This document shows positions 6,801-12,473 of a stretch of 12,473 nt of DNA, one piece after another. The stretch's first letter is position 1; each line of letters starts with the position of its first letter. Made by a program: the position numbers and the translations under genes. Location: assembly GCA_964495705.1 (NCBI GenBank), contig CAZBWS010000070.1, positions 1 through 12,473 on the forward strand, given 5' to 3'. Below the pieces are notes generated by a model. It saw only the letters and a list, made by a program, of their open reading frames with translations, did no database searches and had not been told where the DNA came from. This DNA is from CAZBWS01 sp964495705 (GTDB lineage Bacteria; Pseudomonadota; Gammaproteobacteria; HTCC5015).

Positions 6801-7965
6801 CGTTGCAAACGACACCTATGCGCGTGTGGAGAAGCTGGTGGTTGGCCAGACGGTTGACGGCGGTCCTATCGGTATCAAGAAGGGCGACAAGCTAACGGCT
6901 GAGCAGCTCAATGGCGTTGATCGCGATAAGTGGTTCGAAATCCGCTTGCGTGATGACTCTGCTAGTCAGGCTCTTGAGTCGCTACAAAACGGTCTGAATG
7001 ACGAGCGCGAAGAGACCGAGCGTCTATTCCTCGTTAAGAAAGAAAAAATCACTGCGGGTGACGATCTAGCACCTGGCGTGTTAAAGATGGTTAAGGTTTA
7101 CGTTGCTGTTAAGCGTCGCCTACAGCCCGGTGACAAGATGGCGGGTCGCCACGGTAACAAGGGTGTGATCTCACGCGTTGTTCCTGTTGAAGACATGCCT
7201 TACAGTGAAGATGGTCGTCCTGTTGATGTGGTGTTAAACCCACTGGGTGTACCTTCTCGAATGAACGTCGGTCAGATTCTTGAGACGCACTTAGGATGGG
7301 CTGCGCGCGGCCTAGGTCATCGCATCACTGAAATGCTTGAAGAGCATTGCAAAGTCGAAGACATGCGCAAGTACCTAGATCAAATTTATAACCACCGCGA
7401 CGAAAAGGTGGACTTGAAAGAGTTTACCGACGAGGAAGTGATGGGTATGGCGCATAACTTGCGCGGCGGCGTGCCGATGGGTACACCGGTATTTGACGGT
7501 GCTTACGAGTCAGAGATTCGCCGTATGCTAGAGCTGGCAGGCTTGCCAGAGTCTGGCCAGACACGTCTAATCGACGGTCGCACCGGTGAATTCTTCGAGC
7601 GCGAAACAACGGTTGGCTACATGTACATGTTGAAGTTGAACCACTTGGTTGACGACAAGATGCACGCCCGTTCTACTGGACCTTACTCCCTAGTAACGCA
7701 GCAGCCTCTAGGCGGTAAAGCTCAGTTTGGTGGCCAGCGCTTCGGTGAGATGGAAGTTTGGGCGCTAGAAGCTTATGGCGCAGCGCACACACTACAAGAA
7801 ATGTTGACAGTTAAGTCGGATGACGTGAATGGTCGTAACAAGCTCTACAAGAATATTGTAGATGGCGATCATCGCATGGAGCCCGGTATGCCTGAGTCCT
7901 TTAACGTACTACTCAAGGAGATCCGTTCACTGGGTCTTAACATTGAGTTAGAAACTGACAAGTAA
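3895..7965 (+). CDS. rpoB: DNA-directed RNA polymerase subunit beta
   Basis: The beta subunit forms one jaw of the polymerase and half of its active centre. The 1356-residue protein (1342 in E. coli) is full length. The rifampicin pocket is at 510-536 ([20 protein letters not shown] followed by KRRISAL), with the sensitive-type residues D519, H529 and S534, equivalent to E. coli D516, H526 and S531. [13 protein letters not shown] follows at 563-575. The catalytic [12 protein letters not shown] is at 1079-1090, with K1081 and K1089 matching E. coli K1065 and K1073. The clamp segment with [17 protein letters not shown] begins at 1258. Start: ATG 3895 has GAGGA six bases upstream and gives [19 protein letters not shown], the family N-terminus; the frame is open to an ATG at 3835, but that lies in the hairpin zone without a binding site. 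rpoC starts 20 bases after the stop. Confidence 0.99.
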   Translation: [1356 protein letters not shown]

Positions 7966-7985
7966 CGGGCGACTAGGAGAATACG

Positions 7986-12230
<4,245 letters not shown>

Positions 12231-12252
12231 GCGCAAGCTTATAAGGTTGTAG

Positions 12253-12280
12253 AAAAAGCCTGCTTTGTGCAGGCTTTTTT
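12253..12280 (+). terminator. Intrinsic terminator after rpoC
   Basis: GCCTGC (12258-12263) pairs with GCAGGC (12269-12274) around the loop TTTGT. The stem is extended by AAAAA against TTTTT, and six T (12275-12280) follow. The A run and T run make it usable in both directions. It closes the ribosomal protein and polymerase operon and isolates it from the gene to the right. Confidence 0.94.
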
Positions 12281-12294
12281 GTGGGTAAGCCACT

Positions 12295-12324
12295 GTCATC
12301 CCGCACTTGATGCGGGGTCTCCTA
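12295..12324 (+). repeat. Palindromic intergenic repeat of REP type
   Basis: GTCATCCCGCACTTGATGCG is followed by GGGTCTCCT. CCCGCA (12300-12305) pairs with TGCGGG (12311-12316) around CTTGA, extended by A-T and T-G pairs to eight. The pattern GTCATCCCG...CTTGAT...CGGG.TCTCC resembles a family of short palindromes scattered between genes in many Proteobacteria. Only one copy is in this window, so dispersal across the genome is inferred from the family resemblance. Confidence 0.6.
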
Positions 12325-12340
12325 GGTGAACCGTCATTGT

Positions 12341-12368
12341 TTGACAAGATTAACTGCGGGTATATACT
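12341..12368 (+). promoter_or_regulatory. Sigma-70 type promoter of the antitoxin gene
   Basis: A perfect -35 box TTGACA (12341-12346) and a -10 box TATACT (12363-12368, one mismatch) are separated by 16 bases. This is the best promoter seen in the window. The predicted start near 12375 leaves a leader of about 28 bases before the ATG at 12403. The boxes overlap the operator-like repeats described next, so the promoter should be repressible. Confidence 0.8.
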
Positions 12369-12380
12369 TTATGTATATAC
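12360..12380 (+). promoter_or_regulatory. Paired GTATATAC operator, likely antitoxin autorepression site
   Basis: The self-complementary octamer GTATATAC occurs at 12360-12367 and again at 12373-12380, separated by TTTAT, so the copies repeat every 13 bases. The first copy covers most of the -10 box and the second the predicted transcription start. VapBC-type operons are typically repressed by binding of the antitoxin, alone or with toxin, to paired palindromes at this position. The repeats are directly visible; binding by this antitoxin is inference. Confidence 0.65.
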
Positions 12381-12402
12381 AATATTCAAGGGGAGAGTAA
12401 AT

Positions 12403-12473
12403 ATGACAACAGCAAAAATATTTAAAAGCAATCAAAGTCAGGCTGTGCGCTTGCCGAAGGCAGTGGCACTGCC
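12403..12473 (+). CDS. vapB: VapB/AbrB-type antitoxin, N-terminal part (cut by window end)
   Basis: Only the first 23 complete codons are present: MTTAKIFKSNQSQAVRLPKA and then VAL. The pattern TAKIF-K-N-QSQAVRLPK is the hallmark of the swapped-hairpin AbrB/MazE fold DNA-binding domain of VapB antitoxins. VapB neutralises a VapC PIN-domain ribonuclease, usually encoded immediately downstream, and represses its own promoter. GGGGAG (12390-12395) lies seven bases before ATG. The promoter and paired operator directly upstream fit an autoregulated toxin-antitoxin operon. The toxin gene, if present, is beyond the window, so a lone AbrB-like regulator remains possible. Confidence 0.8.
   Translation, partial: MTTAKIFKSNQSQAVRLPKAVAL

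Overview
This window is a conserved core locus of a gammaproteobacterium. It carries the 3' end of tuf (EF-Tu), tRNA-Trp, secE, nusG, the stalk and L1-arm ribosomal protein genes rplK-rplA-rplJ-rplL, and the complete RNA polymerase genes rpoB and rpoC, all on the + strand. The proteins resemble Escherichia coli and Pseudomonas homologues closely. The zinc-binding, catalytic and trigger-loop residues of RpoC fall at the same residue numbers as in E. coli. The order tuf - tRNA-Trp - secE - nusG - rplKAJL - rpoBC is the Pseudomonas-like gammaproteobacterial arrangement. Base composition is roughly balanced. Leucine is often encoded by CTA and TTG rather than CTG, which points away from enterics and true pseudomonads, but I cannot name the genus.

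Layout. 1-152: tuf tail and a strong intrinsic terminator. 180-1257: tRNA-Trp, secE and nusG, closed by a second intrinsic terminator. 1258-2447: a short leader, a candidate site for L1 autoregulation, then rplK-rplA. 2448-2743: a gene-free, highly structured leader that should carry L10-L12 autoregulation of rplJL. 2744-3698: rplJ and rplL. 3699-3894: a gene-free spacer packed with hairpins, one of them a terminator-like attenuator ahead of rpoB. 3895-12230: rpoB and rpoC, 20 nt apart. 12253-12280: the operon terminator.

The genes form the translation and transcription core. EF-Tu and tRNA-Trp serve elongation. SecE is part of the protein export channel. NusG couples RNA polymerase to ribosomes or Rho. 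L11, L1, L10 and L7/L12 make the mobile ribosomal arms that engage translation factors. RpoB and RpoC form the polymerase active centre. Terminators and structured leaders at 118-152, 1226-1257, 2456-2743, 3704-3840 and 12253-12280 divide the cluster into units that can be expressed at different levels.

After rpoC the character changes. There is a palindromic intergenic repeat of dispersed type, then a near-consensus promoter overlapped by two copies of GTATATAC, then the start of a VapB/AbrB-type antitoxin gene cut by the window end. This replaces the rpsL-rpsG-fusA genes that follow rpoC in many gammaproteobacteria. I see no wholly new system here. The most useful leads are the regulatory RNA structures and the toxin-antitoxin insertion point at the right edge.
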